DNA of 64,000 bases from JANMOK01 sp031415055 (GTDB lineage Bacteria; Pseudomonadota; Alphaproteobacteria; Rhodobacterales; Rhodobacteraceae): positions 70,736 through 134,735 of the forward strand of contig JANOQZ010000042.1 of the NCBI GenBank assembly GCA_031415055.1, given 5' to 3'. Below the pieces are notes generated by a model. The model had not been told where the DNA came from. It saw only the letters and a list, made by a program, of their open reading frames with translations, and did no database searches. Each line of letters opens with the position of its first letter. Within the stretch, counting starts at the first letter, position 1. Shown here piece after piece: positions 53,530 to 62,988 of the stretch. The position numbers and the translations under genes were made by a program.

Positions 53530-53543
53530 TGTTAGCGATAACT
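53530..53543. promoter_or_regulatory. Second LacI-type operator, upstream of the lacI-family gene
   Basis: TGTTAGCGATAACT matches 12 of 14 bases of the palindrome at 51297-51310. It lies about 30 bases upstream of the LacI-family gene, so it fits negative autoregulation. Confidence 0.65.
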
Positions 53544-53700
53544 TGGATGCCGCACAATGCTGAGTTGGCACTGGTTTTTCCGACGATCTTGACAGTTTCG
53601 CCGCGCTAACGCACCATCATCATATGGGGAGGCGATTGCCCCACGAGGCGCCAGCCAGAGTATCGCGCAAATTTCGTGAACCTCTGGAAAGGAATTGGCG

Positions 53701-54513
53701 ATGCCATCTCTAAACTCGATTTCGGTTGAAAAACTTTGGCGGCTGGTCGGTCGACCCGATTGCCCGATTTTGATTGACGTGCGAACTGACGACGATTTTG
53801 CGGCCGATCCTCGTCTTATCCCCGGTGCTCAAAGGCGGTCGCATTTGGATGTCGCCGATTGGGCTTTTGAATTTGAAGGCGAATCGACGATCATTTATTG
53901 CCAAAAAGGCTTGAAATTGAGCCAAGGCGCGGCGGCTTGGTTGCGGCATAATGGGGCGGAATCCGAGGCGTTGGAAGGTGGGTTTCTCGCATGGTTGGCC
54001 GCGAAACTGCCACTGGTGCCGGTGGCGAAATTTGAAAACGGCGATGGTCATTCGCTTTGGGTGACACGATCACGGCCCAAGGTGGATCGGATTGCCTGTC
54101 CGTGGTTGATACGGCGCCTTGTTGATCCTTCTGCGGTGTTTTTATTTGTAAACCCTAGCGACGTTGAAGGTGTGGCTGAACGGTTTGGTGCGACCGCCTT
54201 TGATGTGGAAGGCGTGTTTTGGAGCCATCGCGGCGATTTGTGCACGTTTGATGTGATGATCGAGGAATTTGGCCTGACTTGCGACCCACTCAACCGTTTG
54301 GCGCGGATTGTACGCGGCGCCGATACCGCGCGAATGGATTTGGAGCCCGAGGCGGCGGGTTTGTTGGCGGTTTCATTGGGCCTTTCGCGGATGTATTCCG
54401 ACGATCTGGAACAATTGGAAGCGGGAATGTTGCTGTACGATGCGATGTTTCGCTGGTGTCGGGACGCAACCGAGGAAACACACAATTGGCCGTCCGCAAA
54501 GGCGGTAAAATGA
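53701..54513 (+). CDS. chrB: ChrB-like chromate resistance protein with rhodanese domain
   Basis: A 270-residue protein. Residues about 5-110 form a rhodanese-like domain (ILIDVRTDDDFAADPRLIPG, with active-site-like cysteine in IIYCQKGLKLSQGAAAW). Residues about 118-265 are the ChrB C-terminal domain (RPKVDRIACPWLIRRLVDPS, with FLFVNPSDVEGVAERFGATA). ChrB is a chromate-sensing or chromate-reducing partner of ChrA. The ATG at 53701 follows GGAAAGGA. Its stop overlaps the chrA start (ATGA), so the two are a coupled operon. Fusion to a rhodanese domain replaces the usual ChrB N-terminal part. Confidence 0.85.
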   Translation: MPSLNSISVEKLWRLVGRPDCPILIDVRTDDDFAADPRLIPGAQRRSHLDVADWAFEFEGESTIIYCQKGLKLSQGAAAWLRHNGAESEALEGGFLAWLAAKLPLVPVAKFENGDGHSLWVTRSRPKVDRIACPWLIRRLVDPSAVFLFVNPSDVEGVAERFGATAFDVEGVFWSHRGDLCTFDVMIEEFGLTCDPLNRLARIVRGADTARMDLEPEAAGLLAVSLGLSRMYSDDLEQLEAGMLLYDAMFRWCRDATEETHNWPSAKAVK

Positions 54514-55868
54514 GTCACAACATATCTTTTGGCGAAGCGACGCGGGTTTGGTTGCGGATTGCTGCGCTTAGTTTTGGCGGACCGGCAGGGCAGATTGCCG
54601 TTATGCACCGGATACTGGTGGACGAAAAAAAGTGGGTGGGTGAGCACCGGTTTTTGCATGCGTTGAATTATTGCATGCTGCTGCCGGGGCCAGAGGCGCA
54701 ACAGCTGGCGATATACCTAGGCTGGCTGATGCACAAGACCAAGGGCGGCCTTGTGGCCGGATCGTTATTCGTGTTGCCGGGTTTTTTGAGCATCCTGATC
54801 TTAAGCTATATCTACGCCGCCTTTGGCAGCACCGGCGTGGTTTCCGGGCTGTTTTTCGGCCTGAAGGCGGCGGTGTTGGCGATTGTTGTGCAAGCCGTGT
54901 TGCGCATTTCCAAGCGGGCGTTGAAAAACAACGTGATGATTGCAATTGCGGCGCTGGCTTTCTTGGCGATTTTCCTGTTTCGAGTTCCTTTCCCCGTGAT
55001 CATCGCCAGCGCCGCATTGATTGGTTTCGTCGGTGGCCGCGCGGGTTTGAAGGAGTTTCAGGTCGGCGGTGGGCACGGCAAGGCCGGCGCAAAAATACTG
55101 GAAGATCGCGACTCGGCATTGGGCGAGGCGACCCCAGTGCACGCTAGGCCTGACCTGCGTTGGTCGATGCAAATTTCTTCGGTTTTTCTTGCACTTTGGT
55201 TGTTGCCGGTGATCTTGCTGGTTTGGCTGCTGGGCCGCGAGAATGTGTTTTCCGAAATCGCGGTCTTCTTCAGCCAAATGGCAGTGGTGACCTTTGGCGG
55301 TGCCTATGCCGTGTTAGCTTATGTCGCACAGGAAGCGGTGCAGAATTTCGGCTGGGTAACGCCGGGGGAGATGCTGGATGGGCTTGGTATGGCGGAAACC
55401 ACGCCGGGGCCGTTGATCCAAGTTGTTCAGTTTGTGGGGTTCATGGGGGCTTTTCGTGATTCGGGTAGTTTGAACCCATATGTTGCCGCCACACTCGCGT
55501 CGATTTTGGTCACTTGGGTCACATTCGTTCCGTGTTTCCTATGGATATTCCTTGGCGCTCCGTTCATCGAGAAATTGCGTGAGAATAAAGCGATGACTGG
55601 CGCTCTATCGGCGATTACGGCGGCGGTAGTTGGAGTTATTTTGAACCTCGCAATCTGGTTTGCCATTCACGTGGTTTTCGCGCGGGTCAGCTCGTGGAAA
55701 GGGGCCGGGATGACGGTTGATCTGCCAGATTTGACGTCGGTTAATTGGGCGGCGCTAGGACTCGTAGCGGCCGCGTTGATTGCAATTTTCCAATTCAAGG
55801 CGAGCACATTTCTGACGCTGGCGCTGGCAGCGATTGCCGGGATCGGATGGTCGTTTGTGGCGGCTTAG
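54510..55868 (+). CDS. chrA: Chromate transporter
   Basis: A 452-residue CHR-family membrane protein with the two-halved (long-chain) architecture and about ten to twelve helices. Each half carries the family motif: LSFGGPAGQIAVMHR with NYCMLLPGPEAQQLAIYLGW in the first, and TFGGAYAVLAYVAQ with GMAETTPGPLIQVVQFVGF in the second. ChrA exports chromate by proton antiport. ATG 54510 overlaps the chrB stop. The 3' end overlaps the convergent AraC-family gene by four bases. Confidence 0.95.
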   Translation: MSHNISFGEATRVWLRIAALSFGGPAGQIAVMHRILVDEKKWVGEHRFLHALNYCMLLPGPEAQQLAIYLGWLMHKTKGGLVAGSLFVLPGFLSILILSYIYAAFGSTGVVSGLFFGLKAAVLAIVVQAVLRISKRALKNNVMIAIAALAFLAIFLFRVPFPVIIASAALIGFVGGRAGLKEFQVGGGHGKAGAKILEDRDSALGEATPVHARPDLRWSMQISSVFLALWLLPVILLVWLLGRENVFSEIAVFFSQMAVVTFGGAYAVLAYVAQEAVQNFGWVTPGEMLDGLGMAETTPGPLIQVVQFVGFMGAFRDSGSLNPYVAATLASILVTWVTFVPCFLWIFLGAPFIEKLRENKAMTGALSAITAAVVGVILNLAIWFAIHVVFARVSSWKGAGMTVDLPDLTSVNWAALGLVAAALIAIFQFKASTFLTLALAAIAGIGWSFVAA

Positions 55869-56785
55869 TTGGCGCGGCGAGCGGGTAATCCAAAACTGCG
55901 GGTCTGATGCGGTGTGGTGCCGTAGGCGGCGGCGAAATGATGATAGAATTGGGTGACCGAGCCAAAGCCGCATTCCAGCGCGATATTGGAAATCGCGGTG
56001 TCGCTTTCGACCAACAGCGAACGTGCGCGCAGTAAACGCATCCGAATAACGAATTTCTTTAGTGACAGATGCATGGTCTGCGAAAACAATCCCGTCGCGT
56101 AATTCAGATTGAGGCCGGTTACTTGGGTAACGGCCAAGTTTGATAAGTCCTTGTCCAAGTTTTCCAGTACATATCGTACCATTGCCACAACGTGACGAAC
56201 GTGAATCGAGGTCACGGCATCGCTGTTTGCGCCGGATAGATTCGGGCTAAGGAGATAATCAAATTTCGTCAGTGAGGCGCGGCGGAAAATCGCGTTCATT
56301 TCCATTTTTACCAAATCCAGTTGTTCGGATTTGCGATCCCGATAGTCGCCATACCAACGCTCCAGCCCCGCCCAATTGCACAGGTCGGCAGGGATCGAAA
56401 CGATAGCACCGCTGAGCAGTTCTGTCTGCAATCGCGCGATGTGAGGCATCGAAAGGAACTCATCGAGCGGAAGATAGATATTTCCCAGTTTCGGTTCCAG
56501 CCCGGCTTCACTGCTGACTTCACGCAAACGATGCGGAACCCCAGCCCAAAAGATGACTAAATGGCGCGGCGGAATCAGAATTTCTTTGCCGTCCATCACA
56601 TAGGTCATGTTACCGGATTGCAGGAAATTGGCCTCGATATGGCCGTGCCAATGTGCCTGATCCATCAGCATCGGGCGAAAAATCCGCATGCCAAAGCGGC
56701 CAAAGACCTGTGTGCGCAGTCCAATATCCCGCGCTCGTTTCATGGCCTTGCTGCGGGCCGTGTGGGATTCTGGGTGGTTATCCAC
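55865..56785 (-). CDS. AraC-family transcriptional regulator
   Basis: A 306-residue protein. The N-terminal cupin-like sensing domain (HWHGHIEANFLQSGNMTYVM, PPRHLVIFWAGVPHRL) is followed by a C-terminal AraC double HTH (about residues 205-300: LNLNYATGLFSQTMHLSLKK and ISNIALECGFGSVTQFYHHF). It is divergent from the alpha-galactoside-type ABC operon at 56956. In Sinorhizobium meliloti the AraC-type AgpT sits beside the homologous agpA and melA genes, so an activator role for this operon is likely by analogy. It overlaps chrA by four bases at the 3' end. Confidence 0.9.
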   Translation of the reverse strand: MDNHPESHTARSKAMKRARDIGLRTQVFGRFGMRIFRPMLMDQAHWHGHIEANFLQSGNMTYVMDGKEILIPPRHLVIFWAGVPHRLREVSSEAGLEPKLGNIYLPLDEFLSMPHIARLQTELLSGAIVSIPADLCNWAGLERWYGDYRDRKSEQLDLVKMEMNAIFRRASLTKFDYLLSPNLSGANSDAVTSIHVRHVVAMVRYVLENLDKDLSNLAVTQVTGLNLNYATGLFSQTMHLSLKKFVIRMRLLRARSLLVESDTAISNIALECGFGSVTQFYHHFAAAYGTTPHQTRSFGLPARRAN

Positions 56786-56955
56786 GATTCATTTGCCCGA
56801 CCTGATGATCCCGGAAATAATAGGGGGGAAACCGGATTGATGCAATTGCCCTATCGAACCAAAATCTGAGCTGGGTGAGGTGATTCAGGCCGGTCTGCCT
56901 GTTTGACCATCAACTCGAACTCAATCGTGGGTTTCAACCCATCAGGGGAGGTAAA

Positions 56956-59043
56956 ATGAAGAAACTTTGGCTTGGTGCCGCGGTCGCGGCACTGGCATCA
57001 GGGTTGTCATCGGGGGCGGTTTTCGCCCAGATGGCAGAACCGGCACCACTGCCGGAAGCACCCAAATTTGATGCCCAAGGCACGATCAGCTATGTCGGCC
57101 TTGCCGACATTCAGGAATACAAGGCTCTGCCCGAATACCACGAACCGGACTGGGTGACGGCCAATTTCGTTGACACCGGCAAACTGCCGCCGGTTGCCGA
57201 AAGGCTGCCCGCCGAACCGCTTGTCTTCAAGACTGGCAACATGGTTGACGGCATCGGCATCTACGGCGACGTGATGCGCCACGTCATCGGCGGCCGTCCC
57301 GAAGGCTGGAACTATGTCGCCGGGCAAAGCCAAGGTTGGGGCGGCATCGACATCGGCTTGTCCGAATGCCTGACCCGCACGGGTCCAATGTTTCAACTGA
57401 ATGCATCGGAACTGGAACCGTTGCCGAACCTTGCCAAAGGCTGGGAATGGTCGGAAGATGGCTTCACCTTGACCATGCACCTGATCGAAGGCGCAAAATG
57501 GTCGGATGGTGATCCGTTCGATTCTGCGGACGTGATGTTCTTCTGGGAAGATTCGGTGCTTGACCCCGAAGTCAACCCGTTGGGCGGCACCACGCAAGAA
57601 ACCTACGGTGTGGGCACCACGCTGGAAGCCATGGACGCCAATACGGTGAAATGGACCTTTACCGCGCCCTTCAACAAAGGCGCACTGTTTGCCATGGGCT
57701 ATAACAATTTCTGCCCCGGCCCGTCGCATCTGCTGAAACCGCAACATCCGAAATATTCGGAAAACACTTACGAGCAGTTCCGCAATGCCTTCCCGCCGGA
57801 ATATATGAACTTCCCGGTGATGGGTGCCTGGGTAGTGGCGGAATACCGTCCGGATGACATCGTCGTCATGCGGCGCAATCCGTATTACTGGAAAGTTGAC
57901 GAAGCAGGCAATCAACTGCCTTACCTGAACGAGATGCACTACCGACTGTCCACATGGGCTGACCGTGACGTGCAAACCGTGGCTGGCACTGGCGACTTTT
58001 CCAACCTCGAACAGGCCGAAAGCTATGTCGAGGCGCTGAAACGTTCGGCTGATCCTGCAGCTCCGGCGCGTCTTGAGTTTGGTGCCCGGACCATCGGATA
58101 CTCGCTTTTACCCAACCTTTCGGCCAATGGCTGGGGCGAACCCGATGCTCGCGGTCAAGCCATTCGCGAGCTTAACCGCAACCTCGACTTCCGTCTGGCG
58201 ATGACCTCAATGATCGACCGGCAACGTCTGGGCGAGGCTTTGGTCAAGGGCCCGTTCACCGCCATTTATCCGGGTGGCATCTATGCCGGGACCGGCTTCT
58301 ACGACGCAGCCTCGACCGTTTTTTATCCGTATAGCGCTGACGTCGCCAAAGCCGAACTTGCCGCTGCAGGTTTGGTGGATACTGACGGCGACGGCATCCT
58401 GAATTTCCCCGCCGGTACCGCAGACGGTGCCAACGTGGAAATCACCTTGTTGGCCAATGCGGATTACGCCACCGACAAGAACCTTGCCGAAGGCGTGGTG
58501 GCTATGGCCGAGCAGGTCGGGCTTCGGGTCATTCCGAATGTTCTGACCGGCAACGACCATAATGCTGCCCGCGATGCCGGAAAATACGATTGGCGCGTGT
58601 TGCGAAACGGTTCTGCTCTGATAACCGTCGTTCAGGATACTACCGAACTTGCCCCAGTCGGACCAACCACCAGCACGCACCATCGCGCACCTGCCGGTGG
58701 CACCGAAGTCGACGTGTTGCCGTTCGAGGTGGAAATGGTCGATCTGGTGAACAAGTTCATCGCTTCGTCAGATTCCGCCGAACGGATCGAGCTGATGAAA
58801 TCCTACCAGAAACTGTACACTGAAAACGTCTATGCCATCGGCCTGACAGCCTATCCGGGCGCCTTGATCGTCAACAAGCGGTTCGCCAACGTGCCGCCGG
58901 GCGCGCCGATTTTCATGTACAACTGGGCCGAGGACAACATCATCCGCGAACGGTTGTTCGTGCCGGCTGACAAACAGGCGGATTTCGAGCTGCACCCGAA
59001 CACCTTGCCCGGCGCACCGGGCTCGGCAGGACCGGTTCTATAA
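56956..59043 (+). CDS. ABC transporter substrate-binding protein, family 5 (oligopeptide/alpha-galactoside type)
   Basis: A 695-residue periplasmic protein with a Sec signal (LWLGAAVAALASGLSSGAVFAQ). It belongs to the SBP_bac_5 family: LEPLPNLAKGWEWSEDGFTL, LIEGAKWSDGDPFDSADVMF and VMRRNPYYWKVDEAGNQLPY. Its large size and neighbourhood (AraC regulator, GH4 glycosidase) match AgpA of rhizobia, which binds alpha-galactosides such as melibiose and raffinose although it has a peptide-binder fold. The ATG at 56956 follows GGGGAGGT. A strong hairpin (59060-59084) separates it from the permease genes, which may raise its expression over theirs. Confidence 0.93.
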   Translation: MKKLWLGAAVAALASGLSSGAVFAQMAEPAPLPEAPKFDAQGTISYVGLADIQEYKALPEYHEPDWVTANFVDTGKLPPVAERLPAEPLVFKTGNMVDGIGIYGDVMRHVIGGRPEGWNYVAGQSQGWGGIDIGLSECLTRTGPMFQLNASELEPLPNLAKGWEWSEDGFTLTMHLIEGAKWSDGDPFDSADVMFFWEDSVLDPEVNPLGGTTQETYGVGTTLEAMDANTVKWTFTAPFNKGALFAMGYNNFCPGPSHLLKPQHPKYSENTYEQFRNAFPPEYMNFPVMGAWVVAEYRPDDIVVMRRNPYYWKVDEAGNQLPYLNEMHYRLSTWADRDVQTVAGTGDFSNLEQAESYVEALKRSADPAAPARLEFGARTIGYSLLPNLSANGWGEPDARGQAIRELNRNLDFRLAMTSMIDRQRLGEALVKGPFTAIYPGGIYAGTGFYDAASTVFYPYSADVAKAELAAAGLVDTDGDGILNFPAGTADGANVEITLLANADYATDKNLAEGVVAMAEQVGLRVIPNVLTGNDHNAARDAGKYDWRVLRNGSALITVVQDTTELAPVGPTTSTHHRAPAGGTEVDVLPFEVEMVDLVNKFIASSDSAERIELMKSYQKLYTENVYAIGLTAYPGALIVNKRFANVPPGAPIFMYNWAEDNIIRERLFVPADKQADFELHPNTLPGAPGSAGPVL

Positions 59044-59059
59044 CTGAGCCTTGATCAAG

Positions 59060-59084
59060 CCGGGCGGGAATCATTCCCGCCCGG
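59060..59084 (+). terminator. Stem-loop between binding-protein and permease genes
   Basis: CCGGGCGGGAAT and ATTCCCGCCCGG (59060-59084) form an 11-12 base GC-rich stem with almost no loop. It lies 17 bases after the binding-protein stop and 37 bases before the first permease start, without a T-run. Such hairpins usually protect the upstream mRNA from 3' decay and give more binding protein than permease. Confidence 0.7.
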
Positions 59085-59120
59085 ACCTTTCCACATCAAA
59101 ACCCTGGGGGACCAAAGGCG

Positions 59121-60152
59121 ATGCTCCGTTTTTTGCTGTTTCGGATACTGGCGTCGATCCCGGTCCTTTTTGTCTTGTCGTTGCTGACGTTTATTATCAT
59201 CCAGGCCCCGCCGGGCGACTACGGTGATTACCTCAAGTCGCAGCTGATGCTGCAGGGCAATGCCTCGTCTGACGTCGCCCAGGCCGCCGCCGACCTGTAC
59301 CGCGAGCAGCACGGGCTGAACGACCCGATGATCATGCAATATTTCCGCTGGATCTGGGGCATGGTCGCACATGGCGATTTTGGTCACAGCCACTTTTACA
59401 ACAAGCCGGTCTCAACCGTGGTGGCAGAACGACTGCCGCGCACCATCATGCTTGCGCTGGTCTGCCATGTTCTGGCTTCGGTTATCGGCATTTCGTTCGG
59501 CGTTATCGCCGCAACGCGCCAGTATAGCTGGATCGATCAGGGTCTGTCGATTTTCGCCTTCCTTGGCATGACCATCCCGCGTTTCCTGTTGGCGCTGGTC
59601 ATCATTTATGTCCTCGCCTTCAAACTGAACGTGCAGGAGATCGGGTCGTTTTATTCGTCGAAATTTGGCGGTCAGCCCTATTGGCTGGGTTGGTTTGACT
59701 TCAACTGGTCAAAACTGTGGAACCTGATCAAGCACGTCTGGCCCGTCATCGCTGTAGCCACTTTTGGCGGTCTTGCCTATAATATGCGGGTGATGCGGGC
59801 CAACCTGCTCGACACACTGAACGCGCAATACATCGAAACTGCCCGCGCCAAGGGCCTGCGCGAAAGCAGTGTCATCATGCGCCACGCGGTGCCCAATGCG
59901 CTACATCCGCTGATCATGTACCAAGGCGTCGTGCTGCCCTATATGCTCACCGGCGAAATCGAGGTTGCTATCGTGTTTTCACTCGCCACCGTCGGCCCGG
60001 CGATTGTCGGCTCGATGAGCATCGGCGATGTTTATGTGACCGCGACATTCCTGTTGGTGCTGGCCGCAACCCTGATCGTCGGCAACATAATCGCCGACTT
60101 GCTGTTGGCTGCGGTTGACCCGCGCGTCCGTCTTGGCAAGGGAGACGCGTGA
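59121..60152 (+). CDS. ABC transporter permease (DppB/OppB family)
   Basis: A 343-residue inner-membrane permease with six helices. It begins MLRFLLFRILASIPVLFVLS, contains the EAA-loop region RANLLDTLNAQYIETARAKG (LRESSVIMRHAVPNAL follows) and the family PPGDYGDYL after the first helix. It forms the channel with the next gene product. Its TGA stop overlaps the ATG of the next permease by one base, so they are co-translated. Confidence 0.95.
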   Translation: MLRFLLFRILASIPVLFVLSLLTFIIIQAPPGDYGDYLKSQLMLQGNASSDVAQAAADLYREQHGLNDPMIMQYFRWIWGMVAHGDFGHSHFYNKPVSTVVAERLPRTIMLALVCHVLASVIGISFGVIAATRQYSWIDQGLSIFAFLGMTIPRFLLALVIIYVLAFKLNVQEIGSFYSSKFGGQPYWLGWFDFNWSKLWNLIKHVWPVIAVATFGGLAYNMRVMRANLLDTLNAQYIETARAKGLRESSVIMRHAVPNALHPLIMYQGVVLPYMLTGEIEVAIVFSLATVGPAIVGSMSIGDVYVTATFLLVLAATLIVGNIIADLLLAAVDPRVRLGKGDA

Positions 60153-61303
60153 TGTCTGAGGAACACGCCAAAACGATCTCGGATGAGCTGTTGGCCGATA
60201 TTGCCGATGAATCGCGGGCTACGCGCGTTGGGGCATCAAACCAAGGCTATTGGTCGCTGGTTTGGCGGCGGTTCCGGCGGTCGTTCGCCGGCATGCTGGG
60301 GTTGGTGTTGGTCATCATGCTGTTGACGGTGTCGGTCTTTGCCAATTTCTTTGCGCCGGTCGAGCCGAAAACGCCTTTTATCGGCTTCGCGCCGCCCGAC
60401 AAGATCAGCTTTTTCACCAAGGAAGGCTTCACCCTGTTGCCAGTGGTCTATCCGATTGTCGAATCCGAGGAGCTTGACCCCGTGACGTTTCAGCCGCTCA
60501 ACGGGCCGGACTATGACAACCCGCGACCGCTGCGGCTGTTTGTGAACGGCTATCCCTACCAGCTGTTCGGGCTGATCCCAATGGACACGCATTTTTTCGG
60601 CGCATCTGACGGTTCTTCTGTGCATCTGCTGGGCACCGACAAATTTGGCCGCGACATTCTTTCACGCGGGATAATCGGCTCGCGTATATCGCTGTCTATC
60701 GCACTGGTCTCCATTTCGCTGGTGACAATTATCGGTACTTTGCTGGGCATCACGTCCGGCTATTTGGGTGGCGCATTTGATGCCTGGTTCCAACGGTTTG
60801 TCGAGATCGTGCTCGCCTTCCCGCAACTGCCGCTTTACCTCGCTTTAACGACGCTTATCCCGGTAACCGCATCTTCGACGTTCTTCTTATCCTTTGTCGT
60901 GGTGATCATCGTGGCTTTGGGCTGGGCACAACTCAGCCGCGAGGTGCGCGGCAAGACCATGGCGCTGGCGCGAGTCGATTATGTCCGCGCCGCGACGGCG
61001 ATTGGGGCCAGCGATGCGCGGATCATCACCCGCCATATTTTGCCCAATGTGATGAGCCATGTGATTGTTTCGATCACACTCGGCATTCCGTCGATCGTGC
61101 TCTTGGAATCCTTCCTCGGCTTTCTCGGTTTCGCCGTGAAACCACCGCTAATCTCGTGGGGCCAGATGCTGCAGGACGCCAACACATTTTCGGTAATCGG
61201 CTCGTTCCCATGGATACTGTCGCCGGTGGGATTCGTGCTGGTCACTGTTTTCGCGTTCAATGCGCTGGGTGACGGCCTGCGCGACGCAATTGATCCGTAT
61301 TGA
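60152..61303 (+). CDS. ABC transporter permease (DppC/OppC family)
   Basis: A 383-residue permease starting at ATG 60152 (MSEEHAKT), sharing one base with the previous stop. Family traits are an N-terminal cytoplasmic segment, a first helix (AGMLGLVLVIMLLTVSVFAN), a large periplasmic loop of about 130 residues, LLGTDKFGRDILSRGIIGSR and the EAA-type loop REVRGKTMALARVDYVRAAT. The periplasmic loop is longer than in DppC and is typical of the agp-like subgroup. Confidence 0.94.
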   Translation: MSEEHAKTISDELLADIADESRATRVGASNQGYWSLVWRRFRRSFAGMLGLVLVIMLLTVSVFANFFAPVEPKTPFIGFAPPDKISFFTKEGFTLLPVVYPIVESEELDPVTFQPLNGPDYDNPRPLRLFVNGYPYQLFGLIPMDTHFFGASDGSSVHLLGTDKFGRDILSRGIIGSRISLSIALVSISLVTIIGTLLGITSGYLGGAFDAWFQRFVEIVLAFPQLPLYLALTTLIPVTASSTFFLSFVVVIIVALGWAQLSREVRGKTMALARVDYVRAATAIGASDARIITRHILPNVMSHVIVSITLGIPSIVLLESFLGFLGFAVKPPLISWGQMLQDANTFSVIGSFPWILSPVGFVLVTVFAFNALGDGLRDAIDPY

Positions 61304-61315
61304 TCGGGGATAGGC

Positions 61316-62971
61316 ATGGCACTTGGCAATATCCTCGAACGCACCGACGCGGCCACCAACAAGGCTGATATCGTGATTGATGCGCGCAATGTGGCGGTCA
61401 CATTCAAAGTCGAGGGCGGTACGGTTGAAGCCGTGCGCGACGTGACCTTGCGTCTGCATCGTGGCGAAACGATTGCTATTGTGGGGGAAAGTGGGTCCGG
61501 CAAGTCAGTGACCGCCCGGACGATCATGCGATTGCTGGGCAAACGTGCCAGTATCGGCAAAAACACGATGATCAAGATGGGCGAGCAAGACCTTGCCAAA
61601 CTATCGGATGATGCCATGCGCAAACTGCGCGGGCAGAAGATCGCGATGATCTTTCAGGAACCAATGTCGTCTCTGAACCCGGTCTATCGCATCGGTAGCC
61701 AGATTGTGGAGATGATCCGCATTCACAACAAAGTCAGTCGCAAAGAAGCAATGGCGCGGGCATTGGACCTGTTGAAAGAAGTGCAAATCCCCAACCCCGA
61801 AGCACGGTTGCGGCAATATCCCCACCAGTTATCTGGTGGGCAACGCCAACGGGTGATGATTGCAATGGCTTTGGCCAATCGGCCCGACGTGTTGATAGCT
61901 GATGAGCCGACCACGGCTTTGGATGTGACGGTGCAGGCACAGATTTTGAACCTGATCGCCGATTTGAAAACCCGTTTGGGTATGTCGGTGATATTGATCA
62001 CCCACGATCTGACCGTCGTGCGGCAGTTCGCCGATTACGTCTATGTCATGCAGAATGGCCGTGTGCGCGAACATGCTGACGCCCGGACGCTTTTTGCGCG
62101 TCCAGAACACCCTTATACGCAACGCCTGCTGGCGTCTGAACCAAAAGGCTTGGCCGATCCGCTGCCCGAAAACACTGAAACCATTCTGGATGGCCGCGAA
62201 GTTCGCAAAGTATTCACGCTCAAAACCGGCGGTATGTTCAGTACCCACACGCAGGAACTGGTCGCCGTCGATAGCCTTGACATACGCCTGCAACGTTATG
62301 AAACGCTGGGCATCGTCGGTGAAAGCGGGTCAGGCAAAACCACGTTTGGCATGGCTTTGATGCGGTTAAGTTCGATTGACGGCGGCACTGTGACCTTTGC
62401 CGGCGACCGCATTGAAACCAAGACTCGCGCCGAAATGCAGCCCTACCGCAAACGCATGCAGATTGTGTTCCAGGACCCGTTCTCGTCGCTTAACCCCCGC
62501 ATGTCTGTGCGACAGTTGATCGAGGAAGGATTGATTGTGAACGGCCTAGGTTCTGGCTCCAAAGACCGTATTGCGCGTGTCAAACAAGCACTGGCCGACT
62601 CCGGCATGCCAGATAACATCTTATCGCGCTTTCCGCACGAGTTCTCAGGCGGCCAGCGCCAACGCATCGCAATTGCCCGGGCAATTGCGCTAGAACCCGA
62701 ATTCATCCTGTTGGACGAGCCAACCTCGGCACTGGATCTGTCAATCCAAGCGCAAATCATCGAACTGTTGCGCAAATTGCAGCGCGACAAAGGCCTGTCA
62801 TATTTATTCATCAGCCACGACCTGAAAGTCGTTCGCGCCATGTGCCACCGGGTGATGGTGATGCAGAATGGCCAGATCGTCGAGCAGGGTTTGGTCGGCG
62901 ATGTGATGAACAATCCGCAAACCGAATATACCCGCAAACTTCTACGAGCCGCGTTCGAAATCGCGGCCTGA
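61316..62971 (+). CDS. ABC transporter ATP-binding protein, fused double domain (DppD-DppF type)
   Basis: A 551-residue protein with two complete ABC domains. Domain 1 has Walker A GESGSGKSVTARTI, signature LSGGQRQRVMIAMAL and Walker B VLIADEPTTALDV. Domain 2 has GESGSGKTTFGMALM, FSGGQRQRIAIARAI and FILLDEPTSALDL. Both sites look catalytically intact. In many peptide transporters these are two proteins; the fusion is common in alphaproteobacterial oligosaccharide-type systems. It starts 12 bases after the second permease. Confidence 0.95.
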   Translation: MALGNILERTDAATNKADIVIDARNVAVTFKVEGGTVEAVRDVTLRLHRGETIAIVGESGSGKSVTARTIMRLLGKRASIGKNTMIKMGEQDLAKLSDDAMRKLRGQKIAMIFQEPMSSLNPVYRIGSQIVEMIRIHNKVSRKEAMARALDLLKEVQIPNPEARLRQYPHQLSGGQRQRVMIAMALANRPDVLIADEPTTALDVTVQAQILNLIADLKTRLGMSVILITHDLTVVRQFADYVYVMQNGRVREHADARTLFARPEHPYTQRLLASEPKGLADPLPENTETILDGREVRKVFTLKTGGMFSTHTQELVAVDSLDIRLQRYETLGIVGESGSGKTTFGMALMRLSSIDGGTVTFAGDRIETKTRAEMQPYRKRMQIVFQDPFSSLNPRMSVRQLIEEGLIVNGLGSGSKDRIARVKQALADSGMPDNILSRFPHEFSGGQRQRIAIARAIALEPEFILLDEPTSALDLSIQAQIIELLRKLQRDKGLSYLFISHDLKVVRAMCHRVMVMQNGQIVEQGLVGDVMNNPQTEYTRKLLRAAFEIAA

Positions 62972-62988
62972 CTGCTCAGGAGGCACAC

